The notes beneath the pieces were generated by a model. It was not told where the DNA came from and ran no database searches. It saw only the letters and a program-made list of their open reading frames with translations. Shown one piece after another: positions 1 to 8,555 of a DNA stretch of 64,000 nt (its first letter is position 1; each line of letters starts with the position of its first letter). The stretch comes from Desulfobotulus alkaliphilus (GTDB taxonomy: Bacteria > Desulfobacterota > Desulfobacteria > Desulfobacterales > ASO4-4): contig NZ_VLLC01000014.1 of the NCBI RefSeq assembly GCF_007830435.1, positions 1-64,000 on the forward strand, written 5' to 3'. The translations under genes and the position numbers were made by a program.

Positions 1-918
1 CGGTACAAGGGTGAAGCTTGTGCTTTCACCATGATTGACGGTTCTTATCGATGGGACGATGCTTCCTCCTGTTCCTGTCTGGGTATTGACCGTATGGGAG
101 GAGGCAACGGTGGCTCTGTAGGCTGCGATGATGTTTTTGGTCTCCCTTATCAGGCGGGCATTGTCCCCATCCTGGGAATGCCCTGCAACCGCTCCTTGCC
201 AATTCACCAAGGGTGTTGAAAAGAGAGGGGCTGGCTGGTGGTGCGTTCCAAACCTGTCTGTGCTGTAGGCCATGATGGTATGGTAACGGGTGCTGTTTGT
301 CCCGGTGAAATACCACCCTGCGGAGTAGGAGCCAAGGGAGGTGTTGGGGCCCGGGGATGTGTTTTGGGTTTTGGCGTGATGGGCTCCAAAGTTGTGACCG
401 ACCTCATGGGTCAGGGTATGGCTGACGGCAACGGCTCGAATGCTGCTCACGGTGTATCCGTATGCGGGGCTTCCCCCCCATGAGGAGAGGAGGTAACCCA
501 GCCCGACGGTTCCATAGGCTGAGCCCGTATCTACCAGCAGTGCAACAAGATCTGCGCCATACTGATTCCGAAGGCTGTGGACCAGGGAAAGGGAACCGAT
601 GCCCGCCTGTATGGAGGTCAGATCATCACTGAGTCCTTGGTGGGTATAGGCTACGGATACGGCATGTACAAGCCGGAATGTCAGATCAATGTCACTGTTT
701 TGCATGGCTTGGTTCATACGGTTGACGGCTTCTTCTGAAAAAGTGGCGATGCCCCCGTTCTTGCTGACCCAGGTGCTGGCTGTTGTGTCGTAGACCAGCA
801 TGATGTCTACCGTTGCGGCTCTGGCAGTATGCCCATGGAAAAAGAGCAGACACAGAAAGAGGATAGAGGTCAGAAGAAAGCATTGTGTCCGTCCGGGCAG
901 TCTCGTGTAGCTGGGCAT
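1..918 (-). CDS. Secreted metzincin-type zinc metalloprotease (3' end beyond window)
   Basis: The frame runs leftward off the window edge, so 306 codons are seen and the C-terminus is missing. The start ATG (918-916) follows a purine-rich AAAGGGGG site. Residues 1-34 form a signal peptide with a hydrophobic core, ending in ARA before ATVD. The catalytic signature is HEVGHNFGAHH at residues 171-181, an exact fit to the metzincin motif HExxHxxGxxH: H171, H175 and H181 would bind zinc and E172 would be the general base. A Met-turn candidate (IMAYS, M216) follows at the expected distance. This matches reprolysin-like (M12) bacterial peptidases. After the catalytic domain (about residue 275) comes a Gly/Ser/Thr-rich linker and the beginning of what looks like a beta-repeat domain (VNHGES, FTLVP). 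The upstream same-strand gene encodes a secreted protein and probably belongs to the same transcript. The substrate is unknown. Confidence 0.9.
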   Translation of the reverse strand, partial: MPSYTRLPGRTQCFLLTSILFLCLLFFHGHTARAATVDIMLVYDTTASTWVSKNGGIATFSEEAVNRMNQAMQNSDIDLTFRLVHAVSVAYTHQGLSDDLTSIQAGIGSLSLVHSLRNQYGADLVALLVDTGSAYGTVGLGYLLSSWGGSPAYGYTVSSIRAVAVSHTLTHEVGHNFGAHHAKTQNTSPGPNTSLGSYSAGWYFTGTNSTRYHTIMAYSTDRFGTHHQPAPLFSTPLVNWQGAVAGHSQDGDNARLIRETKNIIAAYRATVASSHTVNTQTGTGGSIVPSIRTVNHGESTSFTLVP

Positions 919-996
919 GAATCCCCCTTTGTCGTATGGTCAGGATTGGTAGGGGCTGGCAGGGAATTTTTCCTTTTGAGAAACAGAAGGATGGTT

Positions 997-1563
997 TTAT
1001 TCTTCCATCGGGATCAGAGGAGGGGCATGTTCCATGGGTGGCATGGCCAGAAGATCCATCTCCCTGACCCTCCCTTCTCCTGTTTCAGTATTTCCTGTGA
1101 CGCGGTAAAGCATGGCCGTATCCAGATCCTGCAGGGTGATGAGATAATTTTCCGGTGTCAGGGTGGCGGAAAAGGAGGCTAAAGAGTGTCCTTCCATTTT
1201 GCCACTGAGGGAAAGGGTATTGTTCCGAGGCCTTGATTCTCCGTTGATGATGATGGTGTAGGTCTGTTCAGGAAAAAAAGAGAGGGACAGGGGGATGCTA
1301 TGGAAGCTTATCATGGAGGCAAGCCTGTCTGAGGTATCGGATTTGGGAAGAAAAATATCGGTTTTGAATGTGACCCAGCCTGTACGGCGAAGGGCTGTAT
1401 CCCACTCTGTAGCGGGCTCTGATGTATTTTCCCTGATGTGGTAGGGTTTGAGGGAAGGAGAGAGTACTTCAAGCTTTGATCCGGCATGAGAGAAGGAAGA
1501 AACAAGGATGAGGAATATGAACAGAAAAAAAAACCGCAGGGGGATATCTGACTGACATCTCAT
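997..1563 (-). CDS. Secreted protein of unknown function, possible partner of the metalloprotease
   Basis: A 188-residue protein. The chosen ATG (1563-1561) is about 6 bases after a strong AGGAGG; a longer frame reaches 1629 but has no better ribosome-binding site. Residues 1-27 are a signal peptide ending in SHAG. No catalytic motif is visible. The C-terminal half contains LITLQDLDTAMLYRVTG and ends in MPPMEHAPPLIP, a Pro-rich tail. I recall similar wording in the N-terminal pro-regions of some bacterial M12-like metallopeptidases, but could not check it. It lies 78 bases upstream of the metalloprotease on the same strand, so a role as a separately encoded pro-domain, inhibitor or chaperone is plausible but inferred. 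Confidence 0.75.
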   Translation of the reverse strand: MRCQSDIPLRFFFLFIFLILVSSFSHAGSKLEVLSPSLKPYHIRENTSEPATEWDTALRRTGWVTFKTDIFLPKSDTSDRLASMISFHSIPLSLSFFPEQTYTIIINGESRPRNNTLSLSGKMEGHSLASFSATLTPENYLITLQDLDTAMLYRVTGNTETGEGRVREMDLLAMPPMEHAPPLIPMEE

Positions 1564-2060
1564 GCATGCCTCCTGTAGTACCTTCGGACTCAGATTTAAT
1601 GATAAACGGGCCTCAGATCGCCAGGACACAGAACCTCACCCTGCCGGGGTTTCCCAAAGTTTGACATTTCCGGGATTAAAAAGGAAACCATCCTTTCAGA
1701 ACCGCTCAAAGCTCTAAGAAGGAAGATTTCCTATGTATGATTACAAAGTTTAAATCATACCCGGTGGGATTGCAAGTATCATGCTGTCTGGATTCCAAAA
1801 TGCCGTAAGCAGAAGATTTGTGGAGCAATCCATGAAGCCCTCAACCCTGTGGGATCGGACAACCGCTGTCCCATGGACCGTGCAGCAAAGGAGCTGGGTT
1901 ATAAACCCCGCATCTCCTATGCAGAAGGCATAAGCCGGGTTGGTGCATATATCAGGGCAGGTGCAAAGGCCTGATCATACGGCCTGCTTTCAGATTTTCC
2001 ATCTGATGTTATGTCTGTTTTCCCCATCATCCGGTTTTATGAAATGAAAGGAAAAAGGCC
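1564..2060. other. Intergenic region of about 500 bases with one gene remnant
   Basis: No intact gene is seen between the divergent flanking genes. An AT-rich stretch near 1730-1760 could hold promoters. A short coding remnant lies at about 1801-1974 and is listed separately. Confidence 0.5.
1801..1974 (+). pseudogene. Remnant of the C-terminus of an NAD-dependent epimerase/dehydratase-like gene
   Basis: An open frame ending in TGA at 1972-1974 translates to MDRAAKELGYKPRISYAEGI near its end. The pattern 'A..ELGY.PRIS..EGI' is the usual C-terminal signature of extended SDR epimerases. No start codon, ribosome-binding site or upstream Rossmann domain is present in this frame, so only the last 50 or so codons survive. 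It is probably a decayed gene or rearrangement scar. The assignment rests on a short motif. Confidence 0.35.
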
Positions 2061-3089
2061 ATGTTCCGGGTTTTTATTGCAGCCACGGCTCAGGGAGCCA
2101 TGGAAACGGATACCGTCCGAATCCGGGAAAAATTTTCTTTTTTGCTGAACGATCCGGATCTTAAGGGGCTTTCCCTTACCATAGACCCCCTGAGGGCGGG
2201 ATGGAACACCCCTATGCAGACGAATCATTACAGGTCAGGCTGTGCTCCCATGGAAGCCCTCCATGATGCCTGTATCCAACTGCGGCAGGGTCGCATCCAT
2301 TTTGCCACCATTACGGGCAGTGATGCCCTTAAAACAGGATATCTACGGGAAGAAAGAAACCGTATGATGCAGATTTATGGCAGTGATATTTCTCTTCCCG
2401 AGGCCTATACGGCACTGGCAGAGAGTTTCTGCCGGAGGCACCATATTGCTGTGGAGACCTTCAGGGAACTGCGGGATGCCCTCTTTGATAATTATCGGCG
2501 CTCTGTCCCCTATGCCCGGATTGATCCCCTGCGAATGGGGGCGGTCACGCGCCTTTTCCGGGCCGTGGACTGTGCCAATCCCCTGATGGATTACAGCGGC
2601 TGGATTCTCCTGTGCCGGGAGGATGTGCTGGAAATCATCGGAGCGGATCATTCTCCCGTTGAAGTGCTGGGAACAGGTTTTGCCATGGCGGGGGGGGACG
2701 GTCCCGCTCATGTGGATGAAATTGCATCCTATCATCATCTGAAAAGGGCATGCAGCATGGCCAATGATCAGGCAGGTTTTGATTTTGCTGATATCTTCAA
2801 TCGAAAAAAAGCTTTTCTTGAGGCTTATACCTGTTACCCCGTTGTACCCATGGGCTTGCTGCTCGCCGGGGGTTTTGTTCAGGATTGTCGTGACATACCC
2901 GACTGGCTTGGGGAACACAGTCTGACCCTGAAGGGAGGCATGAATCTTGACCGGGCTCCCTGGAACCTGCCCGCATTGAGGGCTCTCATTGACATGGGCC
3001 GGAAACTCAAGCAGCATACGGGCATGATCGGTGGGGTTCATGGTAACGGAGGGCTGGGTGGCAGGCAGGGCTTTGCCATTCTTGCCTGA
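2061..3089 (+). CDS. Thiolase-superfamily protein
   Basis: A 342-residue soluble protein without a signal peptide. The N-terminal half contains RSGCAPMEALHDACIQL, resembling the nucleophile region of thiolases (CaSG..A...A...I), with C61 as the candidate acyl-accepting cysteine. The C-terminus has GMIGGVHGNGGLGG, resembling the His-containing C-terminal thiolase loop. The middle (SMANDQAGFDFADI) resembles the 'AGl...Di' helix. It is shorter than ordinary thiolases (about 390 residues), and the second catalytic Cys region is not obvious. It may therefore be a thiolase-like protein with altered activity rather than an acetyl-CoA acetyltransferase. Start ATG 2061 follows GGAAAAAGG. No operon partner is evident; yigZ starts about 45-60 bases downstream. 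Confidence 0.6.
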   Translation: MFRVFIAATAQGAMETDTVRIREKFSFLLNDPDLKGLSLTIDPLRAGWNTPMQTNHYRSGCAPMEALHDACIQLRQGRIHFATITGSDALKTGYLREERNRMMQIYGSDISLPEAYTALAESFCRRHHIAVETFRELRDALFDNYRRSVPYARIDPLRMGAVTRLFRAVDCANPLMDYSGWILLCREDVLEIIGADHSPVEVLGTGFAMAGGDGPAHVDEIASYHHLKRACSMANDQAGFDFADIFNRKKAFLEAYTCYPVVPMGLLLAGGFVQDCRDIPDWLGEHSLTLKGGMNLDRAPWNLPALRALIDMGRKLKQHTGMIGGVHGNGGLGGRQGFAILA

Positions 3090-3133
3090 GTTTTCCGGCT
3101 TGCAGTGTTAAGGTAAAATGACTGGCAGGATGT

Positions 3134-3748
3134 ATGGGAAAAGGGAGGTATATGCGTTCCTGTTTTTATCCGTTGAAAAAAGTGGAAGCAGAGACAGAAG
3201 TCCGGAAATCCCGTTTTCTTTCCTTTCTTTTTCCCTGTACCGGAGAAGATGAGGCAAGGGAGCAGATCAGAAGCATGAAGGCTGCGCATAAAAACGCCGC
3301 CCATGTGGTCCACGCCTTTGTGCTGGGCCAGAAGGAGCCGCTGATACGGGGAATGTCCGATGACGGGGAGCCGTCCGGAACGGCGGGAAGGCCTGTCATG
3401 GCCCTTATGGATGGCAGGGGACTTGTGAATATTCTGCTGGTGATTGTGCGTTATTTCGGGGGCATCAGGCTTGGAACGGGCGGGCTGGTCAAAGCCTATG
3501 GGGATGCGGCCATGGCTGTACTGGAAAGGGCAGAACTGGCTGTCTTCATCGAAGAAACAGAGGTTGAAATTGCTTTTCCCTATGCCCTGCTGGGTGCTGT
3601 TTCTGCCTGCCTGGCATCCGAAAAAATTATCATCCGCGATGAAGCCTATGGGGAAGAGGTCCGGATGAGCCTGCGTATCCCGAAGGAAAAAGAGGATGTC
3701 CTGCGCCAAAAGCTTCGGGATTGCAGCAGTGGCCGTATTTTTTTCTGA
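3134..3748 (+). CDS. yigZ: YigZ/IMPACT family protein (UPF0029)
   Basis: Up to 204 residues, the usual family size. The diagnostic block is SDDGEPSGTAGRP followed by VRYFGGIRLGTGGLVKAY, shared by YigZ and eukaryotic IMPACT, with a C-terminal ferredoxin-like domain. Family members are linked to translation control in eukaryotes; the bacterial role is not settled. Two starts are possible: ATG 3134 after GGCAGGA, and ATG 3152 directly after AAGGGAGG with only a three-base spacer. The shorter product (198 residues) begins MRSCFYPL. The next gene starts about 45 bases downstream on the same strand. Confidence 0.88.
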   Translation: MGKGRYMRSCFYPLKKVEAETEVRKSRFLSFLFPCTGEDEAREQIRSMKAAHKNAAHVVHAFVLGQKEPLIRGMSDDGEPSGTAGRPVMALMDGRGLVNILLVIVRYFGGIRLGTGGLVKAYGDAAMAVLERAELAVFIEETEVEIAFPYALLGAVSACLASEKIIIRDEAYGEEVRMSLRIPKEKEDVLRQKLRDCSSGRIFF

Positions 3749-3794
3749 CATACAGATAGGGTTGAATACAATCCCCTGGAGGGAGGAGTCTGCC

Positions 3795-4613
3795 ATGGAT
3801 GCAAAAATCAAAACACTTTGTTTCAGCCCAACGGGTACAACCCGGAAAGTGGTCAGGGGGATTGCGGAAAAACTTGCAGTACTTTCCGGTTCGAGTGAAG
3901 AGATCAAGCACCATGACTTTACCCTTCCGGCGGCCCGAAGAAGGATTTATTCCTTTGATAAAAAGGATCTTCTTGTGGCCGGGGTTCCGGTGTACGCAGG
4001 CCGTGTGCCCAACCTTCTGCTGAAATTTCTGGAGACCCTTTCCGGCAATGAAGCAAAGGCCGTGGCCGTGGTCCTTTAGGGGAACCGCCATTATGATGAT
4101 GCCCTGATCGAGTTCAGGGACATCCTGACCTCAAGGGGCTTTCGTGTCATGGCAGCCGGGGCCTTCATTGGCGAGCATTCCTTTTCCACCACCCTTGGAG
4201 CAGGAAGGCCCGATGCGCAGGATATGGCTGTGGCACTGGATTTTGCTACAGGAATATATGCAAAAGCAGACAATCCCGGATCCTGCCCCGTTGCTGTGAA
4301 GGGGAACACCCCCTACAGGCCCCATTACCGGCCAAGGGCGCAGGACGGTAATTTTGTGAATATCCTGAAGGTCAGGCCCAAAGCGGGCAAAGACTGCATA
4401 GACTGTAAGCTTTGTGCGGAAGTCTGTCCCATGGGTTCCATTGATGGGGATGATGTTTCCATTGTCAGTGGTGTCTGCATCAAGTGCGGTGCCTGTATCA
4501 AAAAATGTCCGGTGGGTGCCAGGTATTTTGATGATGAAAATTATCTGTGGCACAAGCATGAGCTGGAGGTGGATTTTACGGATATAAGGCGGGAGCCGGA
4601 GTGCTTTGTCTGA
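3795..4613 (+). pseudogene. EFR1-type flavodoxin/ferredoxin gene interrupted by an in-frame TAG
   Basis: One continuous frame of 273 codons is broken by a single TAG at 4077-4079. The first part (from ATG 3795 after GGAGGAG) has the flavodoxin FMN-binding loop SPTGTTRKV. The part after the TAG begins GNRHYDDAL and carries two 4Fe-4S clusters: CIDCKLCAEVCP and CIKCGACIKKCP. Together they make a full-length EFR1-family protein, a flavodoxin domain fused to a bacterial-type ferredoxin that handles low-potential electrons in anaerobes. Family members usually read V-Y-G-N-R at the break, so the TAG replaces the conserved Tyr. A TAT or TAC to TAG change would be a single substitution. No frameshift is needed to join the halves. 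The gene could be a recent nonsense mutant, a sequencing error, or rescued by suppression. Confidence 0.75.
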
Positions 4614-4727
4614 TGGGGAGCAGGAGCACTCCCCAAATCCTCCATCGTTCCGGGTTTATATTGCAGTCATGGATGACCGCTGCCACCTGGCCCATAGCAG
4701 TCGAAACCGATGAAATTAACAGAAGAG

Positions 4728-6716
4728 CTATGACTGAAGGTTTTCCAGCGCTTTTCTGGCTTCCTCCGGGCTTTCGTAGATGTGGGGGGCTGCCTGTCGT
4801 TTTGCGAGGGCATCCCCCAGTTTCATGCGCATGAAGGTGCTGGTTGTGTAGCGGGTAACACCCGTATAAAAGCGTTTTACAAGGCGGTCAACCATATCAA
4901 TATATTTATCCATGAGTTCCGGATGGATACGGAAGTTGTCATAGTTGATGATGGCGGCAACTTTGTGCCCGAGGGGTTCCAGTATGGATGTGGCCGTATC
5001 CTCAATGGCGTGGATATCCGCCTCCGTCCATATGGAAAATCCTTCAAAATTAACAAAGAAGGTGTTGTCTTCGCTCTGGTAATGCAGCCGGTGGGCAAGG
5101 GGAAGTTCCAGAAGGTCTTTTTTAAGCCCCATGGTTTCCGGGGTGAAGATTCTCGGGTCCATGGTGGTGAGGTTGTCTGCGATATTGGGCGTAAAATCCA
5201 TGTGAGCAAGGATGTCTTTTTCAAGATTCATCCCCGGAGCAATTTCCGTGAGAAGAAGCCCGTCTGTGGTGAGCCGGAAAACGCAGCGTTCCGTAATATA
5301 CATGACATCCTGCCCCTTTTGTGCCGCAACCCTGCCACTGAAGGTAACCTGTTCCACATCTTTTACAAATTTCCGGCTTTTGCCTTCCTCAAGGATGGTG
5401 AGCTGATCGTTTTTGATGGTGATTTCAAGGCCGCATGCGGTGAAGGAACCCAGAAAAACCACCCGTTTGGAATTCTGGCTGATATTGATAAAGCCGCCTG
5501 CTCCCGTAAGACTTGTGCCAAAGCGGCTGACATTGAGGTTGCCGAAACGGTCCGCCTGAGCCAGTCCCAGAAAAGCGATGTCCAGACCGCCGCCGTCATA
5601 GAAATCAAACTGGGAAGGCTGGTCTATAATGGCATCCGTGTTGCTGCCCGTGCCGAAATCCAGTCCCCCCGATGGAATCCCCCCAATCACCCCCGGTTCT
5701 GCCGTAAGGGTGAGATAATCCAGAACCTTTTCTTCGTGGGCAACGGTTGCGACACCTTCGGGCATACCAATACCCAGGTTCACCACGCTGTTGGGCCGCA
5801 GCTCCAGAGCGGCCCTGCGGGCAATGATTTTTCTAAGCCCCATGGGCATATCCTCAAGGGACTGGGATGGCACCCGGATTTCTCCGCTGTAGGCAGGATT
5901 GTAAAAGGAGGAAAGGGTCTGCCAGTGATTTTCAGGCTTTGCCTGCACCACGCAGTCCACAAGCATGCCGGGTATTTTTACGGAGCGGGGGCAGAGGCTG
6001 TGCCGTTTGGCGATGCGTTCCACCTGTACAATGACAAAGCCGCCGGAATTGTGGGCTGCCATGGCCATGGCCTGGGCTTCCAGGGTGAGGGCTTCCTTTT
6101 CCATGGTGATATTGCCGTCAAGGTCTGCGGTGGTGCCCCTGAGAATGGCCACATGGATGGGAAAGGTTTTATAGGCGAGATACTCTTTGCCATCAAAATG
6201 GATCAGTTCCACCAGATCTTCTTTGGTGCAGGCATTCACCCTGCCGCCTTCCAGACGGGGGTCCACAAAGGTGCCAAGGCCCACGGAACTGATGGTTCGG
6301 GGTTTGCCTGCGGCAATATCCCTGTACATATGGGAGATGACACCCTGGGGCAGATTGTAGGCTTCAATCTGGTTTTCCATGGCCAGTTTCTGGAGTTTGG
6401 GTACAAGGCCCCAGTGACCGCCGATGACCCTTTTCACCAGCCCTTTGTGACCGAAACGGTTCATACCTTTGTCTTTTCTGTCGCCGATACCTGCAGTATA
6501 TACAAGGGTAAGATCTCCCGGGGCTCCGGTGCTTAGAAAGTTTTCTTCCAGAGCCAGAAGAATTTCTTCGGGTATACCTGTGGTTACAAAGCCACTGACC
6601 ACAATGGTATCCCCGGTTCGGATGACGCGTATGGCTTCCTTTGCCGTAACAATTTTACCTTTATTTACCTTAGTGGATGCCAGATTGGAGACGATGGGGT
6701 GGCGGGGCTGTGTCAT
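4728..6716 (-). CDS. Family I acyl-CoA transferase, fused alpha/beta subunits with extra C-terminal domain
   Basis: A 662-residue cytoplasmic enzyme that would move CoA between carboxylic acids (acetate, propionate, 3-oxoacids or similar). The two SugarP_isomerase-like CoA-transferase halves are fused as in propionate CoA-transferases. The catalytic Glu motif is at residues 338-344 (TAEPGVI, E340), preceded by NLGIGMPEG and followed by GGIPSGGLDFG. Fused family members are typically about 520 residues. Here about 140 more follow residue 520 (from TTMDPRIFTPE to the end), including IINYDNFRIHPEL and ending in an Arg/Lys-rich tail. Start ATG 6716 follows AAGGAG. It stands alone and convergent with the EFR1 gene. 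The exact substrate cannot be read from sequence. Confidence 0.85.
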   Translation of the reverse strand: MTQPRHPIVSNLASTKVNKGKIVTAKEAIRVIRTGDTIVVSGFVTTGIPEEILLALEENFLSTGAPGDLTLVYTAGIGDRKDKGMNRFGHKGLVKRVIGGHWGLVPKLQKLAMENQIEAYNLPQGVISHMYRDIAAGKPRTISSVGLGTFVDPRLEGGRVNACTKEDLVELIHFDGKEYLAYKTFPIHVAILRGTTADLDGNITMEKEALTLEAQAMAMAAHNSGGFVIVQVERIAKRHSLCPRSVKIPGMLVDCVVQAKPENHWQTLSSFYNPAYSGEIRVPSQSLEDMPMGLRKIIARRAALELRPNSVVNLGIGMPEGVATVAHEEKVLDYLTLTAEPGVIGGIPSGGLDFGTGSNTDAIIDQPSQFDFYDGGGLDIAFLGLAQADRFGNLNVSRFGTSLTGAGGFINISQNSKRVVFLGSFTACGLEITIKNDQLTILEEGKSRKFVKDVEQVTFSGRVAAQKGQDVMYITERCVFRLTTDGLLLTEIAPGMNLEKDILAHMDFTPNIADNLTTMDPRIFTPETMGLKKDLLELPLAHRLHYQSEDNTFFVNFEGFSIWTEADIHAIEDTATSILEPLGHKVAAIINYDNFRIHPELMDKYIDMVDRLVKRFYTGVTRYTTSTFMRMKLGDALAKRQAAPHIYESPEEARKALENLQS

Positions 6717-6959
6717 TCATGCTCCTTGTGAAAAATAGAACGGGTTCATTGTGTTGCAGATTGATTGTTCAGGGTTTATAGTTTGAAATCCGTGCTTGGC
6801 ATCCAAGTGTTATCGGATGTTCTGTGCAGCAAAACCTGAACGACCAGATGATAAGGGAAAACGGGGCTTTCTTACAAGCTGAAATCCCTTAAAAGTTCAG
6901 GGAGCCCTGCGGCTCTTTTTGCATATACCCTGAAATGCTACATTATAAAGGAGAGCAGA

Positions 6960-7424
6960 GTGGATGCATCCCTGATCAACCCCTTTATAGAAGCCGGTCT
7001 GAAGGTGATGAAAACCACGGCCACGCTGGATGGCCGCACCCAGGCTCCCTATATAAAAAAAAATAAAAAATGCCTTGGGCCTGTAACGGGTTGCATCCGT
7101 ATGACGGGAAGTCCGAAGATCTCCATTGCCTTAAGTTTTTCTGAATCCTGTATTCTTACGGTGGTTTCCCGCATGTTTGGAGAAGAGCTTACGGAAATCA
7201 ATGATGAAATCAAGGACGCCGTGGGTGAAATGATGAACATGATCTGCGGTCAGGTGAACAATACCTTTGGTCAGTCGGGGATTTCCCGCAAGGCTGCCTT
7301 TGAACAGGTGCTGTCCGGCCCGGATCATCTTGTGGAACATGGAGAAGAGGGGCCGGTACTGGCGGTTCCCATTAAAACCGAATCCGGGGATTTTTTTATA
7401 GAAATCCTCTTTCAGCAGTCATAA
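6960..7424 (+). CDS. cheX: CheX-like chemotaxis phosphatase domain protein
   Basis: 154 residues with the CheC/CheX-type active-site helix EIKDAVGEMMNMICGQVNN. The E90-x-x-N93 pair is the signature that inserts into phospho-CheY and removes the phosphate. The overall size matches CheX. The start is GTG 6960, 5 bases after AAGGAGAG, since no in-frame ATG has a comparable ribosome-binding site. It is encoded far from the chemosensory operon at 42-49 kb and is convergent with pilD. It may act on CheY-like proteins of that operon or in a pilus-related pathway. Confidence 0.82.
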   Translation: MDASLINPFIEAGLKVMKTTATLDGRTQAPYIKKNKKCLGPVTGCIRMTGSPKISIALSFSESCILTVVSRMFGEELTEINDEIKDAVGEMMNMICGQVNNTFGQSGISRKAAFEQVLSGPDHLVEHGEEGPVLAVPIKTESGDFFIEILFQQS

Positions 7425-7429
7425 TCGTT

Positions 7430-8197
7430 TTACCGGCCAAGACTTTGCATATAAAGACCTATAATTTCAGGCCCCCAGAAGAGATAGAGCAGGGCACCAA
7501 AGGCAAGGAAAGGGCCGAAGGGAATGGCAAGGCGCATGCCTTCTTTCTGTCGGATCATGGCCAGTATACCGATGAGGGTACCTGTCAGTGAAGAGGCAAA
7601 TATGGTGAATAGTACCCCCTGCCATCCGATGAATGCGCCAATCATGGCCAGCAGCTTGATGTCTCCGCCACCCATGCCATCCCTGCCCGTGAGAAGACGG
7701 TAGCCAAGGGCCACAGCCAGAAGGCTTCCTCCCCCCACAAGAATGCCGATACCTGAATCCACAAATCCTGTGTAAAAAAAACCGCTGGCAAGAAACCCCA
7801 GAGGAATACCCGGAAGGGAAATCACATCGGGTATAATCCGGTGATCCATATCAATAAAGGTAATGACAACCAGTGCAGCGGTAAAAAGGAAAAAAATCAG
7901 TGTAACGGGCTGGAGGCCGAAACGCCACATCAGGGCGGTGGCGAGGCAGGCTGTAATCACTTCCACCAGCGGGTATCTGGGGGAAATTTTTATCTGGCAG
8001 TTCCTGCATTTTCCCCGCAGCATAAGCCATGAGAGAATGGGGATATTGTCATAAAATGCTATTTTTTTTTCACAGCCCGGACAACGGGAGGGGGGATGCA
8101 CAATGGAAAGGCCTTCGGGGATTCTTAAAATACAGACATTGAGGAAACTGCCCACAATGGCACCGAAAATAAAAGAAGAAACAAGAAAAAAAGTCAC
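7430..8197 (-). CDS. pilD: Prepilin peptidase / N-methyltransferase (type IV pilus leader peptidase)
   Basis: A 255-residue polytopic inner-membrane aspartic protease (family A24). The N-terminal part has the methyltransferase-linked cysteine tetrad: SRCPGCEKK and GKCRNCQIK, separated by the PILSW motif. Protease Asp residues appear in DMDHRIIPD and in GGGDIKLL. At least six hydrophobic segments follow. It cleaves and N-methylates type IV prepilins and type II secretion pseudopilins, which fits the two PilT/PilU-like ATPases at 17-19 kb. It ends six bases from cheX in convergent orientation, with no clear terminator between them. Confidence 0.93.
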   Translation of the reverse strand: MTFFLVSSFIFGAIVGSFLNVCILRIPEGLSIVHPPSRCPGCEKKIAFYDNIPILSWLMLRGKCRNCQIKISPRYPLVEVITACLATALMWRFGLQPVTLIFFLFTAALVVITFIDMDHRIIPDVISLPGIPLGFLASGFFYTGFVDSGIGILVGGGSLLAVALGYRLLTGRDGMGGGDIKLLAMIGAFIGWQGVLFTIFASSLTGTLIGILAMIRQKEGMRLAIPFGPFLAFGALLYLFWGPEIIGLYMQSLGR

Positions 8198-8555
8198 GGG
8201 AGTGTTTCCTTAAAGGGGTCAAAAAGATTCTGGTCTGATGCAGTGCATACCATTTTTTCATGGGCATTATGAAAAAAGGAGCTTAAAAAATCAATCCCCC
8301 GGTTTATGGTTCATAAGGCTTTTTTTCTAATCTCCCTTGCGTAGCGGACATTCTTCACTATAATTAAGGGTTGGATTCGGGTATGACCCGGATTCATTGT
8401 CCGGTCGGCAGCGCAGAGGGCATCCTTTTCCTGTCTTTTAAAAAGACCATGTTTTTATTAATCATTGTCTTTTTCTGACACATTGTTTTGTGTTTAAAAA
8501 GGCTTGTACATAAATGTGAGATCCTTCCCATGAAGGATAAGTGCAAGGAGATTCA
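8198..8555. other. Intergenic region upstream of lon
   Basis: About 350 bases between the divergent pilD and lon genes. An imperfect inverted repeat lies near 8373-8395 (TCGGGT / ACCCGG). AT-rich stretches at 8440-8510 could hold the lon promoter. I could not identify a convincing heat-shock sigma-32 or CIRCE-type site. Confidence 0.4.

Noticed and set aside
4077-4079. TAG in the EFR1 gene read as a pyrrolysine codon
   Set aside because: EFR1 proteins are not known pyrrolysine proteins, the site normally holds Tyr, and no pyrrolysine genes are in the window. A nonsense mutation or error is simpler.
4782-6536. A 584-codon open frame on the strand opposite the CoA-transferase
   Set aside because: It is antisense to a clear enzyme gene, has no family motifs, and is a by-product of codon bias.
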